From assembly GCF_016908415.1 (NCBI RefSeq), contig NZ_JAFBDW010000004.1:186001-250000 (forward strand): a stretch of DNA of 64,000 nt, in the 5' to 3' direction. Below are positions 8,854 through 18,629 of this stretch, in pieces. Within the stretch, counting starts at the first letter, position 1; every line of letters begins with the position of its first letter. The stretch is from Caldicoprobacter guelmensis. Lineage in GTDB: Bacteria; Bacillota; Clostridia; Caldicoprobacterales; Caldicoprobacteraceae. Both the position numbers and the translations under genes were made by a program. The notes below the pieces were generated by a model. It saw nothing but the letters and a program-made list of their open reading frames with translations. It ran no database searches and had not been told where the DNA came from.

Positions 8854-10719
8854 ATGAACGGCAGGTATTGGAAATGGTTACCCATTTTCATGGTTTTTAT
8901 GTTGATTGCCCAGGCATTGTTGAGCGATGTGATGGTACTTGCTCAAGGGAAAGTCACCATCTCGGTAGAAGTGAGCCCTTCTGTGATACAACCGGGAGAG
9001 CCTTTTAAAATTATGTATAGCATAACCAATTCTATGGATAAACCTATCAAGGTACGCATAAGGGAGGATTTTTATAATCATCGTACCAATGAAAATGAGA
9101 CCACTGTGTTTGAGAGAAGTATTGCACCAGGAGAAAAGCAGGAAATAAGCAGCGCCGATGGGGGTAGTACTTATGTGGCTATTGATGGTTATGTGACCTA
9201 TCGGGTGGAATATCAGGTTGAAGGGCAAAGTGAGTGGGCGGTTCTTAAAGAAGGTACTTTTGATATATTCAATATAGGATTTAGCGTAAGTTATTCTGCC
9301 AGCCCACCCCAGATTAAAACGGGTGAAAGAGTGGAATACGTTGCGGAGGTTAAGTCAACATCAAACGTGGTTTTGGAGGATATAGTTGTCATGGACAGCC
9401 AGCTGGGCGAGCTGGGCAGAATTTCCAGGCTGGAGCCGGGCGAAGAGAAGACTGTGAAGAACAAATTTAATCTAGAAAAAAGTACCGAGAGTTACCTTAT
9501 ATTGAAATACAAAGACCCTCTGGCGATAGGAGGGGATATGCAGCAGGAGTTTCAAAACGCAAGGGTCAAGGTTGAAGTGGTAAAGCCGCAGCCTGTGTAT
9601 TCCCTTAGTTTAGAAGGCGGTGTTGATAAAAGGCAAATAGCCTCGCCACAGGAAGTGACCTTTACCCTTAGGATTAAAAATACCGGCGATGTTACCCTGA
9701 AGAATATTCAGTGTATCGACTGGAAGGGTAAGAACTTTTATGAGATAATTCAGCTACTCCCGGGGCAGGAGACGGTTGCAACCTATAAAGCTATGGTTGA
9801 TTCAGCGGGAAAGTACACCATAACGTGTAGCGGCGTACCCGAAGATAGCACACAAAAGGTGGAAGCCAGTTATACTGTAGAGATATCCAAAGTAGAAGCG
9901 GCAGTAGAGATCGAAAGGAAGTTTGAACCCCCAAAAGTGGCGCCAGGCGGTATTGTTACGCTGACATATACAATCCGTAATACCGGTAAAGTAGCATTGA
10001 AAGGTGTAGAGGTGTATGAACCCGAGATGGGAAATATAGCCTCATTTGACAGCTTGAGGCCGGGCGAGGAAAAAGTGGTCTCAATAGAAAAGGAAATGGA
10101 TGATGACGGAATAGTGAGTAAGACGATTTTGACAGCCAAAGATGAGTTGACGGGAGCTCCTTATAAATATGAAGCCGATGAACTGCTGATACCTGCCGAA
10201 GTATCCGAAAAGGCGGCTAATGTATCAATTGATGTGGAAGTGGAACCGCCTAGTCTGGAAAAAGCGGGAGCTGTACGGGTGAAATGTACCATAAAAAACG
10301 ATGGCGGTGTGGCTTTGCGGAATATAGAAGTATTCATTGAGGATCTGATAAAAGAGAGAAAGGTTGGGATGGGGAGCGCGCTTGTGCTCAATCCTGGGGA
10401 GGAGAAGACTTTTAATTTGCCCTACCTCAGTGTGGAGGAAACAAGCTCATTTGTCGTGGTGGTCAAAGCGCAGGATCAGGAAGGAAATGATCTGGAATTC
10501 AGAAGCCAGCAATTTGAAGTAACGGTTGGAGTTACAGATAAGGCACAAAACCCAGGGGGGTTAGACTCAGGAAAGGTGGCCATTCTTAAAACTGCCCTTA
10601 CTGTAGTGATATTTTTGATTATTCTGACGTCCGGAATGCTTATCTATCTTGTGCGGGATTCGCTGTCCTTCTTCAAGAGGCGTAAAAGTTTGAAACACAG
10701 AGCTGTAAATGGAGATTAA
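8854..10719 (+). CDS. Secreted, membrane-anchored protein with repeated CARDB/DUF11-like domains
   Basis: An N-terminal signal sequence (to about residue 30) is followed by at least five beta-sandwich repeats of about 105 residues. Each carries a variant of ITNxxxxPIK / IRNTGKVALKGV and ends with LxPGEEK, the pattern of CARDB/DUF11 or NEW3-type Ig-like domains. A transmembrane helix lies near residues 575-600, followed by a short basic tail. It should be displayed outside the cell on a C-terminal anchor. Such proteins bind polymers or act as adhesins; no catalytic motif is visible. GGGGGAGGGG precedes the ATG. It lies 92 bp after the LemA/TPM pair, possibly in the same transcript. Confidence 0.8.
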   Translation: MNGRYWKWLPIFMVFMLIAQALLSDVMVLAQGKVTISVEVSPSVIQPGEPFKIMYSITNSMDKPIKVRIREDFYNHRTNENETTVFERSIAPGEKQEISSADGGSTYVAIDGYVTYRVEYQVEGQSEWAVLKEGTFDIFNIGFSVSYSASPPQIKTGERVEYVAEVKSTSNVVLEDIVVMDSQLGELGRISRLEPGEEKTVKNKFNLEKSTESYLILKYKDPLAIGGDMQQEFQNARVKVEVVKPQPVYSLSLEGGVDKRQIASPQEVTFTLRIKNTGDVTLKNIQCIDWKGKNFYEIIQLLPGQETVATYKAMVDSAGKYTITCSGVPEDSTQKVEASYTVEISKVEAAVEIERKFEPPKVAPGGIVTLTYTIRNTGKVALKGVEVYEPEMGNIASFDSLRPGEEKVVSIEKEMDDDGIVSKTILTAKDELTGAPYKYEADELLIPAEVSEKAANVSIDVEVEPPSLEKAGAVRVKCTIKNDGGVALRNIEVFIEDLIKERKVGMGSALVLNPGEEKTFNLPYLSVEETSSFVVVVKAQDQEGNDLEFRSQQFEVTVGVTDKAQNPGGLDSGKVAILKTALTVVIFLIILTSGMLIYLVRDSLSFFKRRKSLKHRAVNGD

Positions 10720-11276
10720 TTGCTATACTTTTCAAGCAGGTGGTTGATGGACATCCAGAACTCTTGGGCCTGTCTGGCGGCGCTGGTCTTGGAGCGTTTG
10801 CGGGCAGTGGATGGTGAGAAGATCCAGCGCAGGAATCCCATCCACATCTTGAGCATTACAGCGTTTTTGCTAGGCGGCAGTGGCCGCATTTGAAAGCCCA
10901 TGCGTTTTACTCCTGGACCAAACAGGGTAATGCCCCACAGTGCCTTTACCCGAGGATCTAGCTTACCATTCCGGGCGAGCCTTGCCAAGTTTTGTATTTC
11001 TTCTCTAAATAGAGGAAGCAGGTGTATGTCAGAAGCCACTGTCACGTTGCCTACCTTACCGCTGTATATGACGGTGTTGGAGATGTGGAGTTCGGCCACA
11101 TATTCCCCTGGCTGAAGGATTGAGCCATCCTCTAAGGGAAGGGGGTCTCCGGTGTAAGGATGTATGTTCATCCTCAAAAGCCCATAAGGCGAATTTTCAA
11201 CCGTATATATATGGTGTAACCTGGCAAATATTTTTTCCCATAGTATAAATATTGGGACTATCAGCTTTTTGATCAT
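10716..11276 (-). CDS. YkoP-like protein
   Basis: A 186-residue basic protein with a short hydrophobic start and the recognisable stretch LHHIYTVENSPYGLLR, resembling YkoP of Bacillus. Its start overlaps the stop of the upstream polysaccharide deacetylase by four bases (ATGA), so the two are translationally coupled. With the glycosyltransferase upstream, the set suggests a role in envelope polysaccharide or glycolipid metabolism. The family has no demonstrated activity and the name rests on remembered similarity. Confidence 0.6.
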   Translation of the reverse strand: MIKKLIVPIFILWEKIFARLHHIYTVENSPYGLLRMNIHPYTGDPLPLEDGSILQPGEYVAELHISNTVIYSGKVGNVTVASDIHLLPLFREEIQNLARLARNGKLDPRVKALWGITLFGPGVKRMGFQMRPLPPSKNAVMLKMWMGFLRWIFSPSTARKRSKTSAARQAQEFWMSINHLLEKYSN

Positions 11277-11983
11277 GTCGTATCTCCTTTCAGCTGGTCA
11301 AGGGTTACAAAGGTGTAACCCTTTTTCTTTAAAGCTTTTATTATAGGAGGGAGTGCTTCCAGCGTTTTGGCAGGTGCGCCGGGTGCTCCCCTGTTATCAT
11401 GTAGCACTATGATAGAGCCGGGTTGTGCGCGGGAAATGATGGTGTCGTATATATGTTGAGCGGTAGTTGTGGCTTCCCAGTCCTGCGCTTCAATGGACCA
11501 GTAAGCGATTTTGAGGTCAAGCTTTCGAGCGGCTGCTGCACTGCAGAGATTGAACATGCCCCACGGCGGTCGATACCAGCGGGGTTTGTATCCTAAAAAG
11601 CTCTCGATAGTCTGGTAGGTCAGTTCAAGGTCTTTGAAGGTGTGCCAGGGGGACATAAGCCATGCATGGCGGTGAGAAAATGAATGACATCCAATTGTAT
11701 GACCCTCGGAATGCATCCTTTCAAGTATGTAAGGATGCTTGAGTGCTTGCTTTCCCATCACAAAAAATGTGGCTTTTATGCCGGCATCTTTTAGGATGTC
11801 CAGCAGTTGGGGCGTATATAGAGGGTTGGGCCCGTCGTCAAAGGTGAGGGCGATCCACGGCTTTTCAGCTGTTCCATGCCGCAACACACGCTTTGAGCGG
11901 TTGCGCATCCAGTAATTTGGTATAATGCAGTAAATGGCAAATATCATGGTCGCAGCTATTGTGATAAAGATGAATGCCCACAT
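11273..11983 (-). CDS. Polysaccharide deacetylase (NodB-homology domain)
   Basis: The NodB motifs are present: TFDDGP at residues 47-52 (catalytic base and metal Asp), HSFSH near 98-102 (zinc histidines), and a late LHD motif near 205. An N-terminal membrane helix (residues 3-23) anchors the domain outside the cell. Enzymes of this group remove acetyl groups from N-acetylglucosamine or N-acetylmuramic acid in peptidoglycan or other polysaccharides; the substrate here is unknown. The gene is coupled to the YkoP-like gene downstream and follows a 292-bp gap after the glycosyltransferase gene. Confidence 0.9.
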   Translation of the reverse strand: MWAFIFITIAATMIFAIYCIIPNYWMRNRSKRVLRHGTAEKPWIALTFDDGPNPLYTPQLLDILKDAGIKATFFVMGKQALKHPYILERMHSEGHTIGCHSFSHRHAWLMSPWHTFKDLELTYQTIESFLGYKPRWYRPPWGMFNLCSAAAARKLDLKIAYWSIEAQDWEATTTAQHIYDTIISRAQPGSIIVLHDNRGAPGAPAKTLEALPPIIKALKKKGYTFVTLDQLKGDTT

Positions 11984-12275
11984 CTTTTATTATCCTTTCC
12001 TCATGAATATATTTTGTTGCAGATTTGTCATTTGCTTGTTTCCATATTTTCTACTTAAAAATTGTTGATTCTGCCTTAGTAGTGGGATTGGCTTTTTCGG
12101 CTATGGCGGCTAGCTCATATTTCTCATGTCACCGGTATTTATCCGGTATTTATAAAGATAAACTTTTGCAGTATGCTTAGTCACTGCGCAATACACTATA
12201 AGTGATTTGGATGTTTAAGGGCTAGCATTAGCTACATACCGCGCTGCAAATACATTGAAGACAGACAAACCCACT

Positions 12276-13484
12276 TTATGATATAAACAGCCGGGATTGC
12301 TGAGAATTGTTCTTGTAATTCTCGGCAATTTCTACGATAATGTTTGCGGCATCAATGGCAGCAAAAGGTTTTGATATAGGTTCCATGGCCTGGGCCATAT
12401 TTTTAAGTATGGATGGGTCAGTGACGCAATTTATGATGTTCTTGATCACTTCATCCTGGTCGTCTGCTAGTATAGCTGCTTTATGGCGAACCAGGAAGTG
12501 GGCGTTGCTTCTTTCATGCCCAGGCAGGGGTTTATAGATTAGCATGGGCAGCTTTTTAGCTAAAGCCTCAAATATAGTCACCCCTCCGGCTTTTGTAAGC
12601 AGTAAGTCGGATATTTCCATGAGCTGAGCTATGTTGTCTACATAACCTAGCACGCGAAGGGGGACTTTAGAATGCTGTGATATATCTTCTAACTTTTTGG
12701 CCAGTGCATAATTGGTACCGGTTACTGCTATGGCCTGCATGGGCAGCTCAAGCTTTGCAAGCCTTTCACATATATCTTCTATATCTGACAGCAGGCCGCA
12801 GCCTCCACCCATCATTAAAAGTGTAAAAAGACCTTGCTTAAGGCTATAACGATTCCATATCGAGGGGTCATGGCAGGAAGCCATAAACTCCTGTCGCAGG
12901 GGGATACCCGTGACGTACAGATGCGAGGGGGGTATGCCCTTCTTTTTCAGGTATTTGGCCACTACGTCGGCTGCTACTATATAGGCATCCACATAAGGGT
13001 GGATCCACTGGCTGTGAAAAGCTACATCTGTGATAACGGTTACCAATGGTGTGTCTATGTAGCCGCGGGATTTGAGGTATGAGATCACACCCGCCGGAGT
13101 GGGGAAGGTACATACTATGACGCTGGGGGAACGGTTGTATATGTCTTCCAGCATCTTTTGGCTGCCTATTTGGTTCAGCATGCGGCGCCATTTTGAGTCA
13201 GGAGGTAGATGGCGTGTGGCCTCGTAAAACCATTTATATCCAGTCGAAAAGTGCTTGATAACCTGGTGGTAGCCAAATAGCAACGTTTGCTTGAAAAGAG
13301 GGTTTACATAGTTTAAGAAATCGCATATTTCGATGCTCCAATGGGGACGCTGCTGTTTTATGGCTGTAGCCAGTGCATTGGCTACCTGGTGATGTCCTGC
13401 TCCGTAGCTGGCAGAAACTATTAAAACGTCGCATCTGCTCATTGGTTCTGAGGCCATGAAGCCATTCACCTCGCTCCTGTACAT
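12276..13484 (-). CDS. Glycolipid-type glycosyltransferase (MGDG synthase / UgtP family)
   Basis: The N-terminal motif SASYGAGHHQ and the C-terminal GGVTIFEALAKKLPMLIYKPLPGHE are hallmarks of the MurG-like GT28 group that includes plant MGDG synthase and Bacillus UgtP, which add glucose or galactose to diacylglycerol. The product would be membrane glycolipid or the anchor of lipoteichoic acid. The length of 402 fits. ATG 13484 has CGGAG eight bases upstream; ATG at 13457, preceded by AGGTGA, is an alternative. A processive diacylglycerol glucosyltransferase is the best guess, but the sugar and acceptor are not visible. Confidence 0.85.
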   Translation of the reverse strand: MYRSEVNGFMASEPMSRCDVLIVSASYGAGHHQVANALATAIKQQRPHWSIEICDFLNYVNPLFKQTLLFGYHQVIKHFSTGYKWFYEATRHLPPDSKWRRMLNQIGSQKMLEDIYNRSPSVIVCTFPTPAGVISYLKSRGYIDTPLVTVITDVAFHSQWIHPYVDAYIVAADVVAKYLKKKGIPPSHLYVTGIPLRQEFMASCHDPSIWNRYSLKQGLFTLLMMGGGCGLLSDIEDICERLAKLELPMQAIAVTGTNYALAKKLEDISQHSKVPLRVLGYVDNIAQLMEISDLLLTKAGGVTIFEALAKKLPMLIYKPLPGHERSNAHFLVRHKAAILADDQDEVIKNIINCVTDPSILKNMAQAMEPISKPFAAIDAANIIVEIAENYKNNSQQSRLFIS

Positions 13485-13966
13485 TTATACTGCTCCGATA
13501 CAAATTATATTATACCAGAGTCCACCATATTTTGTATAATGAATTTTTTGTAATATACTTTTTGGTAAAACAGCATGACATGATGATTTACTTAACTGCT
13601 TTTGAAACAAAGGTCGAGCTTATAAATATTTTGAATGTTATGGTCAAAAAATGATAGAATACTGTTGGCTATGTTATTCATGTATGATATTATCTATAAA
13701 AAGGATTGTTGTGTAGTTTTTTAACTTATCATTGAGAGGGTTCACTTAAAAAAGGATTATTGACAAGAACAGGTGGGTGCACGAGTTTTTTGATAAAAGA
13801 CAGATGGTGTTGAGTATTTATTGGGATTGTATAACTGTACCCTCGAGACGTCTCTATTGAAGTTTTGGTACCGAAATCTAATTTTATTGCTTTCCTGCTT
13901 GATGTGGCTAAAAATGGGAAAAATTAAACTGCCCCCAAAATTGGTACGGAACAGGAGAGGGTAAGC
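13485..13966. other. Intergenic region between divergent glycosyltransferase and nurA operons
   Basis: About 480 bp without a convincing gene. It is AT-rich, with a TTGACA at 13760-13765 that has no -10 box at proper distance and a TATAAC at 13830-13835 with no clear -35. Two copies of TTGGTAC lie near 13867 and 13942. A promoter for the repair operon must be here, but I cannot place it. Confidence 0.4.
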
Positions 13967-15151
13967 ATGCTTGATTTGAGTAAAATAAGTCTACAACTGA
14001 TGGAGATGGTGTGGGCTCAGCAGCAGGAAATACAGCGGATTAAGGAGAAGAAAAGCTGCTTGATGGAAGCTGTGGGTCATTTTCGGGAGAAACCGCAGGA
14101 TTACATAGAAAAGATAGATTCCGATTCACGCCACTTTTTTGTGGCTTTTCCAAAGGGTAGATTGGATGATGCTTTTCCTCTTCCTCAGCCAATTCCAGTA
14201 TATACTGTCATGGCAGTGGATGGCTCTCAGATTGATGTTGATACTCACGAGATTGTGCTGTGCTATGTGCTCAACATAGGCAGGGTGGTGCTGCATTACG
14301 GTACAGGGGACCCGCCACTCATGGACAGCCTGCCTTATTTGTACTACCGTGATGAGGACCTGTACAAGCAGGGGGAACTGGAGGTATTTCTACTGAGGGG
14401 GGAAGACCTGGCTGAGAAGCGCGCCGCTATGGAGGCCCAGCACTTAAAAGACCTGATTTTAAATCAGCGTAAAGAGGGTGTTCCGGCAGTGGTGCTGGTT
14501 GATGGAACGCTGGTTTCATGGGATAAGGCGGCATCGGCTAAAAAGGACATAGGCGGTTTTACTGCACCACATTTTAAGGATGTTTTTAAAATTGGGCAAA
14601 ATCTTGGCATTCCGGTGGCAGGGTACATATCGGGGTCACGCACTTCCCTTGTGATAAATACTTTGCGGGCTGGTGACTGTACTCAACCCGTCATGAACTG
14701 CGTAAGTTGCGAATGTCGAAACGACGTGACAGCTCCCTGCCACAGGCTGGAAGGTTTAAGGGATACTACCTTGTTTGCGCACATTCTCAAGCCAGGAGAG
14801 CGGTCGGCCTGCTTTTACGGTGGTATCAACACTTTGCCGCGTAGTGAATGGCCACTGTACCGTATAGGGTTTTTCTACCTGAACGTGGGCAGCGAGATAG
14901 CACGGGTGGAGGCGCCCGATTACGTGCTGGAGAACGACCACCTGCTCAACCTGCTTCATTGGGCGGTGTATGACCAGGCACAAAAGGGTATGGGTTATCC
15001 CATTGCACTTCAGGAGGCACATCATTTTGCGGTGATAAAGGGTGAAGAGCGGGAGGCGTTTTACCGTCTGGTGGAAGGCCAGTTTGTCAGGCGGGGGCTT
15101 CCAAGCCGTATTACCAACAAAGAGCTGCGCAAGCGCACCAGAATTTTTTAG
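13967..15151 (+). CDS. nurA: NurA-domain 5'-3' nuclease
   Basis: The NurA domain covers about residues 80-380: AVDGSQ at 83-88 carries the first catalytic Asp, LVDGTL near 177 the second, and a conserved H near 340 follows in the C-terminal part. NurA is a 5'-3' single- and double-strand nuclease that works on DNA ends with the HerA translocase. A CxC...C cluster (NCVSCEC) near residue 245 is unusual and could bind metal. AGGAGAGG precedes ATG 13967. It is the first gene of a five-gene operon with HerA, Mre11 and Rad50 homologues, strong context for a role in resecting double-strand breaks. Confidence 0.88.
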   Translation: MLDLSKISLQLMEMVWAQQQEIQRIKEKKSCLMEAVGHFREKPQDYIEKIDSDSRHFFVAFPKGRLDDAFPLPQPIPVYTVMAVDGSQIDVDTHEIVLCYVLNIGRVVLHYGTGDPPLMDSLPYLYYRDEDLYKQGELEVFLLRGEDLAEKRAAMEAQHLKDLILNQRKEGVPAVVLVDGTLVSWDKAASAKKDIGGFTAPHFKDVFKIGQNLGIPVAGYISGSRTSLVINTLRAGDCTQPVMNCVSCECRNDVTAPCHRLEGLRDTTLFAHILKPGERSACFYGGINTLPRSEWPLYRIGFFYLNVGSEIARVEAPDYVLENDHLLNLLHWAVYDQAQKGMGYPIALQEAHHFAVIKGEEREAFYRLVEGQFVRRGLPSRITNKELRKRTRIF

Positions 15152-15166
15152 AGAGGGGTGCATACC

Positions 15167-15736
15167 TTGATAGGTGAGATTATAGAAAGCAGGACAGCCG
15201 AGTTTGTGGCAGAGGCGGTCAGGTATGACCAGGTGCCGGCCTATGGCTCATTTGTCAGGGTCAGGGATGGTGAGCTGCGGGTATACGGCATCGTTTCGGG
15301 GGCCTATACGGGTAGCCTGGACGGCATGAGCAAGGCAAAGGCCTTCTTTAAGTCCATCGATGAGCTCAAGATGGAACAGCCGCAGATCTTTGATCTGCTT
15401 CGCACCGAGTTTTCTTGCGTAGTGGTTGGGTATGCTCAGAATGGGCGGTATCACCCATATTATCCGCCCATACACCTCAGCCTTCATCTGCCGGTGGAAA
15501 AGGCGGATGAGCAAGAGGTGTTGACCATTTCCCAGCACTTAAGTTTCCTCGAAAAGACATTGAACTGTCCAGCTGGCAACGGAGAAGAGTTAACGGCTGC
15601 GGCTATTCGCACGGTGGCGCGCTTTCATTCCGAACCCCGTGAATACATTATAAGGGCGGGACGCGAGCTTCTCAAGATGCTAAATTACGATACCCAGAGG
15701 CTCAAGTCCATTTTAGAGAGGGTGGATATGGCGTGA
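15167..15736 (+). CDS. HAS-barrel-like small protein of the HerA operon
   Basis: A 189-residue protein between nurA and herA. The N-terminal 70 residues (IGEIIESRTAEFVAEAV, then YGSFVRV) look like the HAS barrel that caps HerA and other ring ATPases, while the C-terminal part is helical. There is no ATPase motif. I do not recognise a named family; a loader or cap for the HerA hexamer is an inference from operon position and fold. TTG 15167 is chosen because GAGAGGGGTG sits at correct distance; the GTG at 15158 lies inside that binding site. Its end overlaps the herA start by four bases. Confidence 0.65.
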   Translation: MIGEIIESRTAEFVAEAVRYDQVPAYGSFVRVRDGELRVYGIVSGAYTGSLDGMSKAKAFFKSIDELKMEQPQIFDLLRTEFSCVVVGYAQNGRYHPYYPPIHLSLHLPVEKADEQEVLTISQHLSFLEKTLNCPAGNGEELTAAAIRTVARFHSEPREYIIRAGRELLKMLNYDTQRLKSILERVDMA

Positions 15737-17409
15737 GGGGGACGATACTTAGGGGTTCGCTCTCTGGTGGCCTGGAAGTAAGGTTGGATATAGGTGAGAA
15801 TATAGAAGAGGTTAAGGTGGGCACCTTTTGCGTGGTAGAGGGCAAAACACATGACTTTTTTTCTATGGTGGTGGATGAGGATATAGAAGCTGCCAATCCA
15901 AAGGCCTTTTACGAGACGCTGTCGGACAATTCGATTCTCAATGAAGTGGTTAGAGGTACCGGCATAATAGACAAGGTGAAGATTCAGCCCATGATTGCCA
16001 TAAGGCGAGATGACGGCAAGGTGCAGCCCGTAAAGAGCATACCTTCTTACCTGTCCCGTGTCCGTGAGGCACGGGAGGAGGACGTCTTCAAGATATTTGG
16101 GCGGCCTGACCGAACGCATTTCCACGTGGGTTCTCCCCTGGATATGGACCACATACCGGTGTGCATAGACTTGAAGAAGTTCATAGAGAGGTCTAATGGC
16201 ATATTTGGAAAGTCGGGTACCGGCAAGACCTTTTACACCCGTATAATGCTGTGCGGTATGATAAAAAGCGGGCTGTGCAACGTGCTGGTGTTTGACATGC
16301 ATTCGGAGTATGGTTGGGAAGGCGAGGACGAGGACGAGACGCGCAAGAAGGCCAAGGGGCTCAAGCAGCTGTTTGGTTCCAAGGTGGCCATCTTCACCCT
16401 GGACGCCGAGTCGTCTCGCAACCGCGGGGTGCATCCCGACTTTGTAGTGGAGATACCCTACCGTGCTATTGAAGCCGAGGATATCGTGATGGTGCGGGAT
16501 GAGCTCAACTTAAACCCCACTGCCCTGGAGGTAATATACGTGTTACAAAAGCATCTGGGGCAGGACTGGCTGATCACCTTTTTAAATATGGATGCGTTTG
16601 CCATAGAAGAGTTTGCTAAGAATACGGGGGCTCATGCGGGTGCGATACTGGCATTGCAGCGCAAGCTGTTCAGGCTCCAGAAGCTGCCGTTTATAAAAGA
16701 AAACCCGGCAGATGACGCAGTAGAGCGAATAATGCAGTATCTGGATAGCGGGATGAACGTGGTGCTGGAGTTTGGCCATCAAAGGAGCATGCTGGCTTAT
16801 ATGCTGGTGGCCAATATTTTGACGCGCCGTATACACGAGCTGTATGTCAAGCGCAGCGAAAGGGTACTGGGGGGAATGCAGGGCAACAACACGCCGTTGG
16901 TTATAGTCATCGAGGAGGCCCATAAATTTCTAAGCCCTGAGTTGTCGCGCCAAACTATATTCGGAATGATCGCAAGGGAGATGAGAAAGTACAACGTGAC
17001 GTTGCTGGTGGTGGACCAACGTCCATCGGGTATTGACCCGGAGGTGCTGTCGCAGCTGGGGACCAAAATAGTGGCGTTGCTCACCGAGGAAAAGGATATA
17101 GAGTCGGTGTTGTGCGGTGTAAACAATGCAAGGATGTTGCGTAACGTGCTTGCCAGCCTGGACACAAAACAGCAGGCCATAATCATGGGGCACGCTGTTC
17201 CCATGCCCGTGGTTATAAAGACCAGGACGTACGATGAAAACTTCTATAGGGACATCACCAAAGACCAAGATGGCGTGTTTAGTCGAAGGCCGATGGTGGG
17301 GTTTAAACAGGCTTCTGACACCAGCGGCTTTGCAGAGAGCCCTGGGGTGCAGGAACCTCCGCCGGGTAAAGAATTTGAGGACCTCATGAGGGAGTTGTAT
17401 GGCGTATGA
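15733..17409 (+). CDS. herA: HerA-type hexameric DNA translocase
   Basis: An N-terminal HAS barrel (residues 1-110) precedes a HerA/FtsK-type ATPase. Walker A is GKSGTGKT at about 159-166, and Walker B is VIVIEEAHKF near 390, followed by the arginine-containing DQRPSGID segment. HerA is a DNA pump that forms a complex with NurA to degrade or resect DNA ends; it is standard in archaea and patchy in bacteria. GTG 15733 lies in the GTGA overlap with the preceding gene, and the stop overlaps sbcD by four bases. A conjugation-type VirB4 ATPase is an alternative excluded by the neighbours. Confidence 0.9.
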   Translation: MRGTILRGSLSGGLEVRLDIGENIEEVKVGTFCVVEGKTHDFFSMVVDEDIEAANPKAFYETLSDNSILNEVVRGTGIIDKVKIQPMIAIRRDDGKVQPVKSIPSYLSRVREAREEDVFKIFGRPDRTHFHVGSPLDMDHIPVCIDLKKFIERSNGIFGKSGTGKTFYTRIMLCGMIKSGLCNVLVFDMHSEYGWEGEDEDETRKKAKGLKQLFGSKVAIFTLDAESSRNRGVHPDFVVEIPYRAIEAEDIVMVRDELNLNPTALEVIYVLQKHLGQDWLITFLNMDAFAIEEFAKNTGAHAGAILALQRKLFRLQKLPFIKENPADDAVERIMQYLDSGMNVVLEFGHQRSMLAYMLVANILTRRIHELYVKRSERVLGGMQGNNTPLVIVIEEAHKFLSPELSRQTIFGMIAREMRKYNVTLLVVDQRPSGIDPEVLSQLGTKIVALLTEEKDIESVLCGVNNARMLRNVLASLDTKQQAIIMGHAVPMPVVIKTRTYDENFYRDITKDQDGVFSRRPMVGFKQASDTSGFAESPGVQEPPPGKEFEDLMRELYGV

Positions 17410-18629
17410 CGGAGCCTATACGCCTTATTCATACCGGAGACCTTCACATAGGGATGCAGAATTACGGTAGGCTGGATAGCGCTACCGGCATCCATTCTCG
17501 TATTGCTGACTTTTTGGCCACTTTGGATAAGCTGGTGGATTACGCTATAGGCAACCAGGTTGATGCCGTGCTCATATGCGGTGATGTTTTTAAGAACAGG
17601 GAACCCGACGTTACGCAGCAGCGGGAGTTTGCCAAAAGGGTGAAGCGCTTGTCCGATGCCGACATAAAGGTGTATATAATAGTGGGCAATCATGACCTTC
17701 ACAATGCTGCGGGTAAGGCTACATCGGTGGAGATATACGATGTGGTTGACCTGCCGGGCGTGTATGTGCGTCGGAGACCTACCGTAGATGTTTTGGATAC
17801 ACGGCGCGGCGCTTTTCAGGTGGTGGCTCTTCCTTATGCATCGCCTACTAACCTGGCCGTTGAAGCCGCTACTATGGAGGAAATTTCCATAGGTATGCGG
17901 GAGAAGCTGGGAAATTTGCTGAATATCCTGATACAAAGGCTAGATCCGTCTCTACCTGTTGTGGTCATGGCACATTTCTCGCTGATAGGCGCTATGGCGG
18001 GGTCAGAGAGGGTTATCATGTTGGGGCGAGAAGTGATGCTTCCTGTAGGATTCTTTGCCAGGCCCGAAATTGATTATGTGGCTATGGGGCACATACATAA
18101 ACATCAGGTGCTTTATGATAAGCCGCCTATTGTCTACTGTGGAAGCCTGGATAGGGTGGACTTCAACGAGGAGAAAGAGGATAAGGGGTTTGTCGAGGTT
18201 TTGCTCAAAAAAGGCGAGGCTTCCTTTGAGTTTATCAAGCTAGATACCCGTCCATTTAAAACCTTTTATGTAGATGCTACCGCTGGTGACCCCTTCAAAA
18301 AGGTGTTGGATGCCATTGAAGGATACTCTTTAGGAGAGGCGATTGTAAAGGTGAAAGTGAAGCTACCTGCGCATGCTCTGTCCCGCCTTAAGGAAAAAGA
18401 GCTTTACAGTATACTGCGCCAGCGTGCGTTTTATGTGGCCGGGATAGAAAAGGATATAATTTCCGATCTTTCACATTTGAGGCACCCCGGCCTTACCGAG
18501 AGGATGGATGCCATGCAGGCTGTGGTCGAATACATTTCAAAGAAGCAAGAATATAAGGGCATGCTGCAGGCGTTGCTTAAGGCAAATGAGCAGCTTTTTG
18601 AGGAGCTTAAAGAGGAGGGCGCCATATGA
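17406..18629 (+). CDS. sbcD: Mre11/SbcD-family DNA repair exonuclease
   Basis: A calcineurin-like phosphoesterase with the metal-binding motifs GDLHIG (residues 11-16), CGDVFKN near 57, GNHDLH near 98 and MGHIHKH near 224. Mre11/SbcD is the Mn-dependent nuclease that opens and trims blocked or hairpin DNA ends with Rad50/SbcC. The length of 407 is normal. ATG 17406 overlaps the herA stop and its own stop overlaps the start of sbcC, so the three are translationally coupled. Confidence 0.93.
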   Translation: MTEPIRLIHTGDLHIGMQNYGRLDSATGIHSRIADFLATLDKLVDYAIGNQVDAVLICGDVFKNREPDVTQQREFAKRVKRLSDADIKVYIIVGNHDLHNAAGKATSVEIYDVVDLPGVYVRRRPTVDVLDTRRGAFQVVALPYASPTNLAVEAATMEEISIGMREKLGNLLNILIQRLDPSLPVVVMAHFSLIGAMAGSERVIMLGREVMLPVGFFARPEIDYVAMGHIHKHQVLYDKPPIVYCGSLDRVDFNEEKEDKGFVEVLLKKGEASFEFIKLDTRPFKTFYVDATAGDPFKKVLDAIEGYSLGEAIVKVKVKLPAHALSRLKEKELYSILRQRAFYVAGIEKDIISDLSHLRHPGLTERMDAMQAVVEYISKKQEYKGMLQALLKANEQLFEELKEEGAI

